Notes under the pieces: model-generated
The model's input: the letters and a program-made list of their open reading frames with translations, nothing else
Database searches by the model: none
Told to the model about the DNA's origin: nothing
Made by a program: the position numbers and the translations under genes
Source: Kitasatospora setae KM-6054
GTDB taxonomy: Bacteria; Actinomycetota; Actinomycetes; Streptomycetales; Streptomycetaceae
NCBI RefSeq assembly: GCF_000269985.1
Contig: NC_016109.1
Span: 8,521,001-8,585,000 of the forward strand
Direction: 5' to 3'
DNA length: 64,000 nt
Shown here: piece after piece, positions 8,849-17,433 of the stretch
Layout: every line of letters starts with the position of its first letter
Numbering within the stretch: the stretch's first letter is position 1

Positions 8849-8971
8849 GTGCCCACCGCCCACGCCCTCGACCCCCGCCAGGTCGCCGACGGCTACGGCG
8901 GCTCACCCGACCCGCGCTTCCTGCCGCGCCCCGGTCAGTCCAGCTCCGCCGGGGCGGGGACGCCGCCGTAG
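8849..8971 (+). CDS. Possible 40-aa peptide or truncated gene start
   Basis: GTG preceded by GAAGGAAGG at good distance, encoding PTAHALDPRQVADGYGGS and a proline-rich end that runs 37 bp into the convergent cupin gene. It looks like the beginning of a larger gene that has been cut off. No family recognised; may be a chance frame. Confidence 0.25.
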   Translation: MPTAHALDPRQVADGYGGSPDPRFLPRPGQSSSAGAGTPP

Positions 8972-9276
8972 GCCGGGGCGAAGAAGACCAGGGCGGTGAC
9001 GTCCTCGGTGATGTCGTGGAAGCGGTGGCGTTCGCGGGCCGGGACGAACAGGGTGGTGCCGGGGCCGACGTCGACGGTGCGGTCGGCGGAGGTGAAGCGG
9101 GCCCGCCCGCGGGTGACCACGTAGACCTCGTCCTGGAGGTGGGGTGACTGGTCGTCGGTGGAGCCCGCCGGGAGCGAGTAGGTGCCGAAGCTCAGGGCGG
9201 GCACGCTCAGGTGTTCGGCGTAGTGGGCCGAGCCGTCCGGCCCGGGGCGGAACGCGCCGCTGTCGAGGATCTCCAT
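8935..9276 (-). CDS. Single-domain cupin protein
   Basis: 113 aa from the ATG at 9276 (GAGG 10 nt upstream); an in-frame GTG at 9294 is an alternative. One cupin barrel: motif 1 is seen as DDQSPHLQDEVYVVTRGRA (His, Glu metal positions) and motif 2 as TLFVPARERHRFHDI. Cupins of this size bind a metal and act as small isomerases, dioxygenases or sensors; nothing here decides between them. It is convergent with the small frame to its left. Confidence 0.8.
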   Translation of the reverse strand: MEILDSGAFRPGPDGSAHYAEHLSVPALSFGTYSLPAGSTDDQSPHLQDEVYVVTRGRARFTSADRTVDVGPGTTLFVPARERHRFHDITEDVTALVFFAPAYGGVPAPAELD

Positions 9277-9349
9277 GGCGGCCGATCCTCGCACGGGCGG
9301 GCGGCGGACGGAGGGGTTATCGCGGGGATAGCGGGGCGCGGGCGGACGG

Positions 9350-9361
9350 TAGGTTCGGGGG
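9350..9361 (+). promoter_or_regulatory. Leaderless-type -10 element (TAGGTT, 6 nt before the ATG)
   Basis: TAGGTT at 9350-9355 is followed by 6 nt and then the ATG of the nucleotidyltransferase gene, which has no ribosome-binding site. Actinobacterial leaderless genes have a TAnnnT -10 element at this distance. Confidence 0.5.
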
Positions 9362-10012
9362 ATGGGGAGCGAGGAAGGCCCGCCGCCCGGCGGGGTGCGG
9401 ATCGACGTGGCCGAGGTGGACGCGCGCTGGGCCGCGGCCTGGCGGCCCGAGCGGGTGGCGCGGCGGCTGGAGGGGATCGCCGCGCCCTGGTACGTGGCCG
9501 CGGGCTGGGCGCTCGACCTGTTCCTCGGCGGGCAGTCGCGGCCGCACGACGACCTGGAGATCGCCGTCCCCGCCGGGGAGTTCGCGGAACTGCGTTCGCG
9601 CTTCCCCGAGTTGGAGTTCGACGCGGTCGGCTGGGGGCGGACCTGGCCGGCCGCCGGACCGGCCGCGCTGGCCGCGACCCGGCAGACCTGGGCGCGGGAC
9701 CCGGCGAACGGGCAGTACCGGTTCGACGTGTTCCGCGAGCCGCACGAGGACGGCCGGTGGATCTGCCGGCGCGACGAGAGCCTGCGGCTGCCCTACCCCG
9801 AGGTGATCGAGCGGACCGCCGACGGCATCCCCCACCTGCGCCCCGAACTCGCCCTGCTGTTCAAGGCCAAGGCCGTCCGGGACAAGGACCGGGCGGACTT
9901 CGAACGGGTGCTGCCCCGGCTGGGCCCGGACCGCCGCGCGGCACTGGCCGCCTGGCTGCGCCGGGCCCACCCCGGGCACGAGTGGCTGGAGCGGCTGGAG
10001 CGGCTGGGGTAG
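9362..10012 (+). CDS. Nucleotidyltransferase-fold protein (aminoglycoside adenylyltransferase-like)
   Basis: 216 aa. The signature WYVAAGWALDLFLGGQSRPHDDLEIAV matches the ANT(2'')/LinA-type nucleotidyltransferase domain: G-W-ALD followed by R-HDDLEI, where the two Asp/Glu acids bind Mg. RFDVFRE further on supplies the third acidic strand, and PHLRPELALLFKAKAVRDKDRADF is the usual end of these proteins. Such enzymes transfer AMP to aminoglycosides or lincosamides, but many chromosomal homologues have no known substrate. Resistance is not implied. Apparently leaderless. Confidence 0.8.
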   Translation: MGSEEGPPPGGVRIDVAEVDARWAAAWRPERVARRLEGIAAPWYVAAGWALDLFLGGQSRPHDDLEIAVPAGEFAELRSRFPELEFDAVGWGRTWPAAGPAALAATRQTWARDPANGQYRFDVFREPHEDGRWICRRDESLRLPYPEVIERTADGIPHLRPELALLFKAKAVRDKDRADFERVLPRLGPDRRAALAAWLRRAHPGHEWLERLERLG

Positions 10013-10035
10013 GGGGTGGGGCGCCGGCGGCGGGG

Positions 10036-10692
10036 TCAGCCCCGCTGGGCGGCCGCCAGGCGGTCGGCGGCGGTGCGCCAGGCGTCCGTCACGGCGGTGC
10101 GGGCGCGGGCGGTGGCGGTCGGGACGTCGTCGCCGTCGAGGCGCAGCGGGGCGCCGAGGTGGACGTGGACGCGGGGGCGGCGCAGCGGCGCGGTGAGGAC
10201 GCCGGCGACCTGCTTGGCGGTGGAGCCGGAGCTGATCCGGCGGGCGCCGGCCTGGCCGAGCGGGACGACCGGGGCGCCGTCGGCGGCGAGCCGGGCGAGG
10301 CCGGAGCGGAACGGTCCCGGCGGGGTGTCGGCAGCGTCCACCCGGCGGGGGAGCCGGCCCTCGGGGTAGATGACGACGACCCGGCCGGCGGCCAGCGCGG
10401 CGGCCGCGTCGTCCAGGGCCCGCGCGGCCCGGGCGGTGCCCCGGTGTACCGGGACGTGCCCCTCGCGGGCCAGCGCGCCGCCCAGCAAGGGGATCCGCCA
10501 CAGCCCGGCGGTGGCCAGCACCACCGGTTCGACGCCGAGCCGGCTGACGGCGGCGAGCACCAGGCCCGGGTCGATCAGCGAGGAGTGGTTGGCCGCGACG
10601 ATGCTGCCGGGCGCGAGCACCGCGTCCTCGTCGGCGGAGAAGGTGAACCGTCCGAGGAGCGGGACGACGGCGCGGGCGACGGCACTGAGCAC
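10036..10692 (-). CDS. plsC: 1-acyl-sn-glycerol-3-phosphate acyltransferase (PlsC family)
   Basis: 218 aa, GTG start with AGGA upstream. Contains the catalytic NHSSLID (HX4D at about residues 35-41) and the phosphate-binding EGRLP block (VVVIYPEGRLPRRVDAAD), with VPVHRGTARAARAL between them. It transfers an acyl chain to lysophosphatidic acid in membrane lipid synthesis. Streptomycetes carry several such paralogues and this one is monocistronic, so its acceptor may differ. Usual length for the family. Confidence 0.9.
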   Translation of the reverse strand: MLSAVARAVVPLLGRFTFSADEDAVLAPGSIVAANHSSLIDPGLVLAAVSRLGVEPVVLATAGLWRIPLLGGALAREGHVPVHRGTARAARALDDAAAALAAGRVVVIYPEGRLPRRVDAADTPPGPFRSGLARLAADGAPVVPLGQAGARRISSGSTAKQVAGVLTAPLRRPRVHVHLGAPLRLDGDDVPTATARARTAVTDAWRTAADRLAAAQRG

Positions 10693-10793
10693 GGGGCGTT
10701 CCTAGCGGCGGTGCGGGGTGGGCGGGGTGGGCGGCCGGGTTCGGCTCCGTCCATGGTGCCGGGGGCGGCACGGCGGGGCTTGAGCCCGGGTAC

Positions 10794-11285
10794 TCAACCC
10801 GGCGGTGCGGCGGGGGTGTTCCAGGGGGCGTTCCAGGGGGTGTCGTGCGCGGGGCCGAGGACGTGTTCGATCTCGCCCAGCAGCTCGCGCAGCAGGGCGG
10901 CCCCGCGGGTGGTCCGGCCGTCGGCGTCCGGCGGGAGCTCCGCGCAGTGCCGGACCGCCGCGTTCAGGTCGTCGGCGAAGAGTCCGAGGGCGTCGGTGGC
11001 CCCGGCGTGGATCCACTCCTGGTGGCTCCAGTCGGCGTCCGGCAGCGCGGCGGCGACCACCGCGACCCCGGTGCCGTCCCCGCGCCGGAGCAGCGCGGCG
11101 GTGGTCCGCAGGGTGACGAAGGTGTCGTCGGGGTCGAGGACGAGCGCCCGCAGGGTCTCGGCGGCGTCCGGGAGTTCGGCGAACGCCGCCAGGCCGTGGC
11201 CGGCGTCGGCGCGGTCGCGGTAGTCGTGGCTCCGGGCGAGTGCGGTGAGTGCCCGGGCGGCGGCGTGCCGCGCCTCCTGGTCCAT
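10794..11285 (-). CDS. HEAT-repeat-like protein
   Basis: 163 aa, ribosome site GAGAGGA before ATG. Alternating amphipathic helices (RHAAARALTALARSHDYRDRADAGHGLAAF, then LRALVLDPDDTFVTLRTTAALLRRGD) have the periodicity of HEAT/PBS-lyase repeats, with a Trp-rich turn DWSHQEWIH and a C-terminal helix RGAALLRELLGEIEHVLG. Helical scaffold with no catalytic motif; partner unknown. It lies just downstream of signal peptidase, 36 bp away in the same direction, so co-transcription is possible. Confidence 0.6.
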   Translation of the reverse strand: MDQEARHAAARALTALARSHDYRDRADAGHGLAAFAELPDAAETLRALVLDPDDTFVTLRTTAALLRRGDGTGVAVVAAALPDADWSHQEWIHAGATDALGLFADDLNAAVRHCAELPPDADGRTTRGAALLRELLGEIEHVLGPAHDTPWNAPWNTPAAPPG

Positions 11286-11321
11286 CGGTTCCGTCCTCTC
11301 TCTCCGGTGTTGCGGGGCGGT

Positions 11322-12092
11322 TCAGTGCACGCGGCGGAAGGTGTCGGGGATCGGGAGGGTGGTCCAGCGGCCGGCGGGCCAGACCAGGACGCGGGCGCGG
11401 CCGATCACGTCGTCGACGGGGACGAAGCCGCCCGCCGGGTTGTGGAGCTGCTGGTAGCGGGAGTCACGGGAGTCGTTGCGGTGGTCGCCCATCACCCAGA
11501 CGAAGCCGGCCGGCACCTTGACCGTGCCGACCGGGTTGTCGTCGCAGGGGGTGGCGCCGGGGTAGAGGTAGGGCTCGTCGAGGGCGGTGCCGTTGACCTT
11601 GAGGGGCTGGCCCGCGTTGCACTCGACGGTGTCCCCGCCGACCCCGATCACCCGCTTGATCAGGTCCTTCTCGTCGGCGGCGGGCATCAGCCCGAGGTGG
11701 CTGAGCAGGCTCTGCAGGGCGTTGCCGGAGGAGGCGGGCTCGGTCAGCCAGTTGTTCGGGTCGCGGAAGACGACGACCTCGCCGCGCTCGGGCCGCTCGC
11801 CCAGCCAGGGGCTGAACTTGTCGACGGCCACCCGGTCGCCCTTCTGCAGGGTGCCCATCATCGAGCCGGACGGGATGACGAAGACCTGCACCAGGAAGGT
11901 CTTGATCAGCAGCGAGAGCAGCAGCGCCGAGGCCACGCAGCCGACGAACGTCCGGGCGCGGGAGGGGCCGAGCACCCGGCGCAGCACCCGGCGGGCGGGC
12001 CCGCCCGGGGCGCTGTCCGGGGCGCTGCCGGGGCCGCCGGGCGGGGGCGGCGGCTCCGACTCCAGCACGGGGTCGGTGGCGGTGGTGGTCAC
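11322..12092 (-). CDS. lepB: Signal peptidase I
   Basis: 256 aa from GTG 12092 (GGGAG 9 nt upstream); the frame is open further upstream but that part is Pro/Arg-rich and unlikely to be coding. A cytoplasmic Pro-rich tail leads to one membrane anchor (TFVGCVASALLLSLLIKTF). Box B IPSGSMMGTL holds the catalytic Ser, box D DLIKRVIGVGGDTVE the catalytic Lys, and GDHRNDSRDSR the C-terminal box. It removes signal peptides of secreted proteins at the outer membrane face of the cytoplasmic membrane. Streptomycetes have several copies, often clustered; here it is single. Confidence 0.95.
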   Translation of the reverse strand: MTTTATDPVLESEPPPPPGGPGSAPDSAPGGPARRVLRRVLGPSRARTFVGCVASALLLSLLIKTFLVQVFVIPSGSMMGTLQKGDRVAVDKFSPWLGERPERGEVVVFRDPNNWLTEPASSGNALQSLLSHLGLMPAADEKDLIKRVIGVGGDTVECNAGQPLKVNGTALDEPYLYPGATPCDDNPVGTVKVPAGFVWVMGDHRNDSRDSRYQQLHNPAGGFVPVDDVIGRARVLVWPAGRWTTLPIPDTFRRVH

Positions 12093-12173
12093 GGCGGCTC
12101 CCGCCCGGGGCGGTCGGGCCGCCCCCGGGTGGCGGGTGGCGGCTGGGGGTGACGGACGATCAGGACGGCGCAC

Positions 12174-12197
12174 ATCGTACGTGCACCGTACGTGTGT
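12174..12197 (-). promoter_or_regulatory. Candidate lepB promoter with an 11-bp direct repeat
   Basis: Two copies of CGTACGTG (12176-12186 and 12187-12197) lie exactly 11 bp apart, each with the palindrome CGTACG at its core. On the minus strand TACGAT (12179-12174) is a good -10 element about 80 nt before the lepB start. One-turn spacing suggests a dimeric or stacked regulator site over the promoter. Confidence 0.35.
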
Positions 12198-12243
12198 CCG
12201 GCGTAAGGCCGCCGCCGGTGGCGGGGGACGGGCGGGAACGCGC

Positions 12244-12281
12244 GTGTGCCGCGACCCGTCCCCCAACCGGTCGCGGCACAC
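12244..12281 (-). terminator. Strong hairpin between protease and lepB
   Basis: Perfect 13-bp inverted repeat GTGTGCCGCGACC/GGTCGCGGCACAC with a 12-nt loop, 123 bp past the protease stop. It should end the long protease transcript before lepB. Confidence 0.7.
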
Positions 12282-12307
12282 CCGTCGTACTGGTTCCTGC
12301 AGTTGTC

Positions 12308-12362
12308 GGTCCTGCTCAGGTCCTGCTCAGGTCCTGCTCAGGTGGTGCTCAGGTCCTGCTCA
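12308..12362 (+). repeat. Five tandem copies of an 11-bp unit
   Basis: GGTCCTGCTCA is repeated five times without gaps; the fourth copy reads GGTGGTGCTCA and a degenerate sixth may follow. The period equals one turn of DNA. The array sits between the protease stop (12404) and its terminator. Confidence 0.9.
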
Positions 12363-12403
12363 GATGGTGCGGGTAGTGGTGCTCGGGAGCGGTTCCCGGT
12401 GGC

Positions 12404-15400
12404 TCACAGGCGCTGCCACAGGGCCGGGACGACGTCCGGGGTCCAGGTGCTCTGCGAGGTGTGGGCCTGCAGGCACTTGTAGCTGACACCGTTGTAGGTG
12501 ACGACGTCGCCCGCGTTGTAGGCCACGCCGGCCGCCCAGGTGCCGCCGCCGGTGCCGCCGCCGTTGACCACCAGGGTGTAGCTGGTGGTGTGGGTGGCGG
12601 CGGTGCCCGCACCGGTGATGGTGAGGGTGTAGGTGCCGGCGGGGGTGGAGGAGGAGGTGGAGACCGTCAGGGTCGAGCTGCCGCCGCTGGTGACGGAGGA
12701 CGGGCTGAACGAGACGCTGGTGCCGGACGGGGCGCCGCTCGCGGAGAGCGAGACGCTCTGCGCGTTGCCGGAGCTGGTGCCGGTGGAGACGGTGGCGCTG
12801 GCCGCGGAGCCCGCCTGGACGGTGCCGGTGGACGGGTTCACCGCGAGGGTGAAGTCGTCGGTCGGAACGGTGGTGCCGCCGACCGAGGTCTTCCAGATCG
12901 CGTACGCCACGCCGTCCGCGTTCCGGTTGAGCACCGTCGCGTTGATGTTGGACGTGGTGTCGCACGCGGAGTGGTAGCAGGAGTCGTACGACGCGCCCGC
13001 GTTGCCGCCCCACTTGGCGGCCTGCGAGGAGGACTTGGTGGCGCTGGCGCCCGCCGCGTAGCCCGAGGTCGGGATGCCGCCCTGCTGGAAGGAGTAGTCG
13101 TCGGAACGGCCCTGGCCCTCGACGTTCTCCTCCGGCTGGAGGTTCAGCGAGTCCCAGTACGCCTTGAGCGGCGCCGCGGTGGCCGAGTTGACGTTGTTGA
13201 TGAAGTAGCCGGCGTTGGGGGAGCCGACCATGTCGAAGTTGTAGTAGCCCTTGATCGCCGAGCGCTGGGTCGAGGAGAGCTGGCCCACGTAGTACTGCGA
13301 GCCCTGCAGGCCCTGCTCCTCACCGGCCCACCAGGCGAACCGGACGTGCCGGGTCATGGTCGGGTTCTGCTGCGCCAGGACGAGCGCGTTCTCCAGCAGG
13401 GTGGCCGAGCCGGAGCCGTTGTCGTTGATGCCCGGACCGGCCGAGACCGAGTCCAGGTGCGCGCCGAACATGGTGACCTGGTCGGACGGGCCGCCCGGCC
13501 AGTCGGCGATCAGGTTGTTGGAGGTGTAGGTGCAGGAGGTGCAGGTCTGCTCGGTGACGGTGTAGCCCGCCGCCTGCAGCTTGCCCTTCACGTACGCCAG
13601 CGACTGGGTGTAGCCGGCGGTGCCCGCCCGGCGGTTGCCGCCGTTCTGCTGGGCGATGGTGTACAGCTGGCTCAGGTGCGCCTGCACGTTGGCGACGTTG
13701 ATGTCCGGGGCCGAGCCGCCGGGGTTGCCCCCGCCGCCGGTCACGGTCAGCTGGTACTGCGCGGTGTGGGTGGCCGGACCGGTGCCGGTCACCGTCAGGG
13801 TGTAGGTGCCCGCCGCGGTGTTGGCGCCGACGTTGACGTTCAGCGTCGCGGAGCCGCCGGACTGCACGGAGGACGGCGAGACCGTCGCGGTGGTGCCGGA
13901 CGGGGCGCCGGTGACGGTCAGCGAGACGTTCGCCGCCGAGCCCGCGGTGACGGCGGTGGAGACCGTCGCGCTGGTGGAGCTGCCCGCCTGGACGCTGCCC
14001 GAGGACGGGTTCAGCGCCAGCGAGTAGTCACTGGTCGGAGACGAGGTGCAGGTCGGGTCGCCGGCCTGGGCCGGAACGCTGACCGCGTCCCACGCCGCCT
14101 TGGTGCGGTTGAAGAAGGTGCAGCTCGCGTCGAGGTTCTTGGCCGCGGTCAGGGTCGCGGTCCGGTACTTCTTGTAGGTCATGCCGCTGGTCTTGAGCAG
14201 CATGCCGCCGTAGAAGACCCGGCCCGCGTCGCGGATGCCGATGCCGGTGACGGACGAGGAGTTGCAGGTCGGGCTGGTCGGCTTGCCGCCGCCCGGGTTG
14301 GAGCCCTCGGCCAGCAGGTAGAACCAGTGGTTCAGCGGGCCGGCCGCCGCGTGCTCCTCGGTGTTGGGGATCGAGGAGGAGTAGCAGTTCGGGTTGCCGG
14401 AGACCTGCGACGGGTTGTACATCACCCGGATCGGACCGCTGCCGACCAGGTTGATCATCTCGCCGACGGTGTAGTCCGGGCTGTCGTACGGCGACGGCTC
14501 GTTGGCGTACGCCTCGGTCAGCGCGCCCATGATGTCGCCGGTCGCCTCGCCCAGGCCCGCCTCGTTGTTGGCGCCGCCCGGGGTGAACTGGTCGAGGCCG
14601 TGGCCGAACTCGTGGCCCACCACGTCGATCGAGGCGATCCACTCGTTGGCCTGGCTGTGGCCGATCGAGATGGTCGAACCGTCCCAGTACGCGTTGACGT
14701 CGTTCAGGCCGACCTTGACCGGCCAGCTGCCGCCGTTGCCGTTGTGCCCGTTGCGACCCAGCCAGTCGCGGAGCATGTCCCACTCCTTCTGCGCCGCGAA
14801 CATCGCGTCGGCACAGCCGGTCTCCTTGGAGGTGGCCGCGCCGGTGCCCCAGGAGTCGGTGGACTTGCTGAAGACCTGACCGGTCGAGTAGTCCGAGCAC
14901 TGCAGGCCCGGACGGGTCGCGTCGCGCAGCGAGTACGAGCCCGCCGAGCCGCTGGTGTTGATGGTCAGGCCCGCCGGGCCGTTCCACTTGCTGTTGATGG
15001 TGCCGGCCTTGACGTCGTCGTAGCTGTCCGCCACCTCGCCGGTGACCGCGTCCACGAACACGTGCAGGTGGCTGGGCCGGTTCTCGGTCGTGCCGGTCAG
15101 CACCGACTCCCAGGCCAGCCGGGAGGTGCCGTCCTTGACCCGGACCACCAGCCGCGGCGCCTCCGCGGAGTCCACCTTCGCCAACCGCGCGCGCGCCGCC
15201 TTCTCGGCCGCCGCCGCGCTCACCTTCGCCTTGGTCGGCACGCCGACCGGCCCGGTCGCGGCGTTCTGCACGCCGCGGACCTTGCCCTGGCCGTCGGCGA
15301 GCACCACCGCGTCGCCGCCGACCACCGGCAGGCCCTTGTAACTGCGCTCGTACGAGACCGAGTACAGGCCGTTCAGGAACTGGGTGACGTTCCGGCGCTC

Positions 15401-15598
15401 GTAGCTCTCGTCCGGGCCCTTGGCCAGCGAGTCCAGGCCGGCCGAAGCCGCCAGGTCCGCTGCCGAGACGGCGGCCGCCAGGGGGGTGGGGGCCGGCGGT
15501 GCGGGCAGGGGCGCGGCGTTCGCCTGTCCGGCGAAACCACCGAGCATGCCGCCCAGCACGGCCAGGGTGGTGCCGGCGGTCAGCAATCTGCGTTTCAT
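12404..15598 (-). CDS. Secreted double protease: M4 metallopeptidase + M28 aminopeptidase + chitin-binding domain
   Basis: 1064 aa. Signal peptide 1-28 (ending QANA). FTP/PepSY-type propeptide about 60-195. Thermolysin-family M4 catalytic domain about 200-515, with HEFGH at 329-333, third zinc ligand Glu351 in GLGEATGD, and the active His in NTEEHAAAGPLNHW. Ig-like linker 524-622. M28 aminopeptidase about 628-905 with its zinc ligands in GAHLDSV, GINDNGSGS, WAGEEQG, NFDMVGS and CYHSACD. A second, near-identical linker follows (913-1010), then a CBM5/12 module (WAAGVAYNAGDVVTYNGVSY) at the end. GAGG ribosome site. An endopeptidase and an exopeptidase on one chain, anchored to chitin or a similar polymer, would degrade wall-bound protein. 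Both families are common in streptomycetes, usually as separate proteins. Confidence 0.93.
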   Translation of the reverse strand: MKRRLLTAGTTLAVLGGMLGGFAGQANAAPLPAPPAPTPLAAAVSAADLAASAGLDSLAKGPDESYERRNVTQFLNGLYSVSYERSYKGLPVVGGDAVVLADGQGKVRGVQNAATGPVGVPTKAKVSAAAAEKAARARLAKVDSAEAPRLVVRVKDGTSRLAWESVLTGTTENRPSHLHVFVDAVTGEVADSYDDVKAGTINSKWNGPAGLTINTSGSAGSYSLRDATRPGLQCSDYSTGQVFSKSTDSWGTGAATSKETGCADAMFAAQKEWDMLRDWLGRNGHNGNGGSWPVKVGLNDVNAYWDGSTISIGHSQANEWIASIDVVGHEFGHGLDQFTPGGANNEAGLGEATGDIMGALTEAYANEPSPYDSPDYTVGEMINLVGSGPIRVMYNPSQVSGNPNCYSSSIPNTEEHAAAGPLNHWFYLLAEGSNPGGGKPTSPTCNSSSVTGIGIRDAGRVFYGGMLLKTSGMTYKKYRTATLTAAKNLDASCTFFNRTKAAWDAVSVPAQAGDPTCTSSPTSDYSLALNPSSGSVQAGSSTSATVSTAVTAGSAANVSLTVTGAPSGTTATVSPSSVQSGGSATLNVNVGANTAAGTYTLTVTGTGPATHTAQYQLTVTGGGGNPGGSAPDINVANVQAHLSQLYTIAQQNGGNRRAGTAGYTQSLAYVKGKLQAAGYTVTEQTCTSCTYTSNNLIADWPGGPSDQVTMFGAHLDSVSAGPGINDNGSGSATLLENALVLAQQNPTMTRHVRFAWWAGEEQGLQGSQYYVGQLSSTQRSAIKGYYNFDMVGSPNAGYFINNVNSATAAPLKAYWDSLNLQPEENVEGQGRSDDYSFQQGGIPTSGYAAGASATKSSSQAAKWGGNAGASYDSCYHSACDTTSNINATVLNRNADGVAYAIWKTSVGGTTVPTDDFTLAVNPSTGTVQAGSAASATVSTGTSSGNAQSVSLSASGAPSGTSVSFSPSSVTSGGSSTLTVSTSSSTPAGTYTLTITGAGTAATHTTSYTLVVNGGGTGGGTWAAGVAYNAGDVVTYNGVSYKCLQAHTSQSTWTPDVVPALWQRL

Positions 15599-15928
15599 CA
15601 GAGCTCCTCAGCTCCTCGGGTGTGGGGGTGCCCGGAACCCTCACACCGCCGACATGGCCCGGTCAACGAACCTGACAATCTCCGGAGCGGGATGGCAAAT
15701 TCCGTCAAAGACATTGATCTAGAAGGCATTTGGCGGCCCGTCAGCAAGGGTGCGCGGCGCCCGGAAAGGGCCCGGAACGGGCCCGCGACGGGCGGAGGCA
15801 AGGGCTCCGGCAAGGGCGATGGCAAAGAAGAGGTACAGACCACACCATGTACGGGGCCGGTCCCGCCGGGTACCGTCTGCTCACAGGAGCACGACGGAAC
15901 GGAACGGCACCGGGGGAGGTGACGGCGG
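15599..15928. other. Divergent intergenic region, protease / XRE regulator
   Basis: 330 bp with an AT-richer island at about 15670-15730, the likely promoter area for the protease. I see no convincing -10/-35 pair and no gene. The XRE gene's ribosome site GGGGGAGGT lies at 15911-15919. Confidence 0.5.
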
Positions 15929-17341
15929 ATGCTGGGAGCACCCAACCCGGTCGAACTGCCGGACGGCGGGACCCGACAGGAATTCGGCGCCCTGCTGCGC
16001 CACTGGCGCCGCCACGCCGGCTGGACCCAGGCCCAACTCGGCGCCGCCGTCGGCTACGACCACACCGCCGTCAGCCGCCTCGAACACGGCGCCCGCCGCG
16101 CCACCCCCCGACTGGTCCGGCAGATCGACGAACTCCTCGGCACCGGCGGCGAACTCACCCGCAGCCACGCCCGCGCCGAGAGCGCCGAAGGCGGCCGCCC
16201 CGCCCTGCCCCCGCACCTGCTCCGCCCCCCGCTGCCCCCCGGCACCGGACCCGTCCCCGCCGCCACCCCCGCCGCCCCCGTCCCCGCCAGCCTCCCCGAC
16301 CACGACGTCCAGTGCCCGCTGCACGGCGCCACCGGCTGCCAGCCCCCGCCCCCCGCCACCGCCGTCGCCCTGCACGCCGCGTTCTGCGCCGACCCCGCCG
16401 CCCCCCTCGACACCGACACCGTGCACGCCCTCGCCGCCGTCCTCGGCGCCCAACTCCACAGCGCCGAAAGGGCAGTGGGCGAACGCGGACCCGGCGGCGT
16501 GATCGAGGGCACGCTGCGCGCCGTCGTCACCCGGCTCGCCGACGCCCCCGCCCGGCACCGCCGCGTCCTCGCCCGCCTCGCCGCCGAACACGCCCACGCC
16601 GCCGGCAGCCTCCGCCTGCACGGCGGCCGCCCCGCCACCGCGATGGCCTGCTTCGACCGCGCCCTCGGCTGGGCCGCCCTCGCCGACGACCCCACCACCC
16701 AGGCCGCCGCCCTCAGCGACATGGCCGTCCTCGGCCTGCTCGACGACGACCCCGCCTCCGCCGGCGACTACGCCCGCGAGATCCGCCGCGCCGCCCCCGG
16801 ACGCCACTGGTCCGACGCCCTCGCCGACCTCGGCGAAGCCCGCGCCACCGCCCTCGCCGGCGACATCCGCGCCACCGTCCGGCACATCGGCCGCGCCCGC
16901 CAACACCTCGACCGCCCCGGCACCGTCGCCGCCGAGGAACACGTCCCCTGGCTCGCCCCCGCCGCCCTCCGGCTGCGCGTCGAATCCGGCTCCTCCGCCG
17001 CCCTGCGCGACCTCGCCGCCGCCACCGCCGACCCCCGCCTCGCCCGGCGCGCCCTCACCGCCGCCACCGCCGCCCTCGAACTCCTCGGCGACGGCCAACT
17101 CCCCGCCGCCCGCGCCATGCTCACCGTCCGGATCGCCGACTGCCACCTCTGCGCCGACGACCCGCACACCGCCCTCGCCGCCCTCGCCCCCCTCCTCACC
17201 CCCGACCGCACCCCGCTCCCCGGCTTCCCCGCCCTCGTCCGCCACGAACTCCGCGGCCTGCGCGGCAGACTGGCGACCGGCGCCGACCGCTGGGGGCCCG
17301 CCGCCGCCGAGGCCGCGATGCGGCTGGGCGCGGGCGCCTGA
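15929..17341 (+). CDS. XRE-family regulator with C-terminal TPR-like region
   Basis: 470 aa. The helix-turn-helix is at about residues 18-70 (FGALLRHWRRHAGWTQAQLGAAVGYDHTAVSRLEHGAR). A Pro/Ala-rich linker with CPLHGATGCQ follows, then a long alpha-helical part of about 300 residues rich in paired helices (AHAAGSLRLHGGRPATAMACFDRALGWAAL, TTQAAALSDMAVLGLLDDD) that look like TPRs. Streptomycetes have many such single-gene regulators; their ligands are mostly unknown. Strong ribosome site. No obvious partner gene, but it is divergent from the secreted protease. Confidence 0.85.
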   Translation: MLGAPNPVELPDGGTRQEFGALLRHWRRHAGWTQAQLGAAVGYDHTAVSRLEHGARRATPRLVRQIDELLGTGGELTRSHARAESAEGGRPALPPHLLRPPLPPGTGPVPAATPAAPVPASLPDHDVQCPLHGATGCQPPPPATAVALHAAFCADPAAPLDTDTVHALAAVLGAQLHSAERAVGERGPGGVIEGTLRAVVTRLADAPARHRRVLARLAAEHAHAAGSLRLHGGRPATAMACFDRALGWAALADDPTTQAAALSDMAVLGLLDDDPASAGDYAREIRRAAPGRHWSDALADLGEARATALAGDIRATVRHIGRARQHLDRPGTVAAEEHVPWLAPAALRLRVESGSSAALRDLAAATADPRLARRALTAATAALELLGDGQLPAARAMLTVRIADCHLCADDPHTALAALAPLLTPDRTPLPGFPALVRHELRGLRGRLATGADRWGPAAAEAAMRLGAGA

Positions 17342-17433
17342 CGGCGCCTGACGGCGCGGGGCGCCGCCGGGGCCGGGACGCGGACGGGGCCGGGGCGCGG
17401 ACGGGCTGCCCCCTCCTCCGGGCGGGCGTCCGG

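Noticed and set aside
9362..10012. Aminoglycoside resistance gene
   Set aside because: Only the nucleotidyltransferase core is shared; sequence alone does not support a resistance call.
12308..12362. CRISPR or origin iterons
   Set aside because: Too short a unit for CRISPR, no spacers; no replication gene, DnaA boxes or AT-rich unwinding element nearby.
12461..15922. Very long open frame opposite the double protease
   Set aside because: Its product is a Val/Arg/Gly-rich string without domains; it exists because high third-position GC removes stops from the antisense frame. The protease frame has clear motifs.
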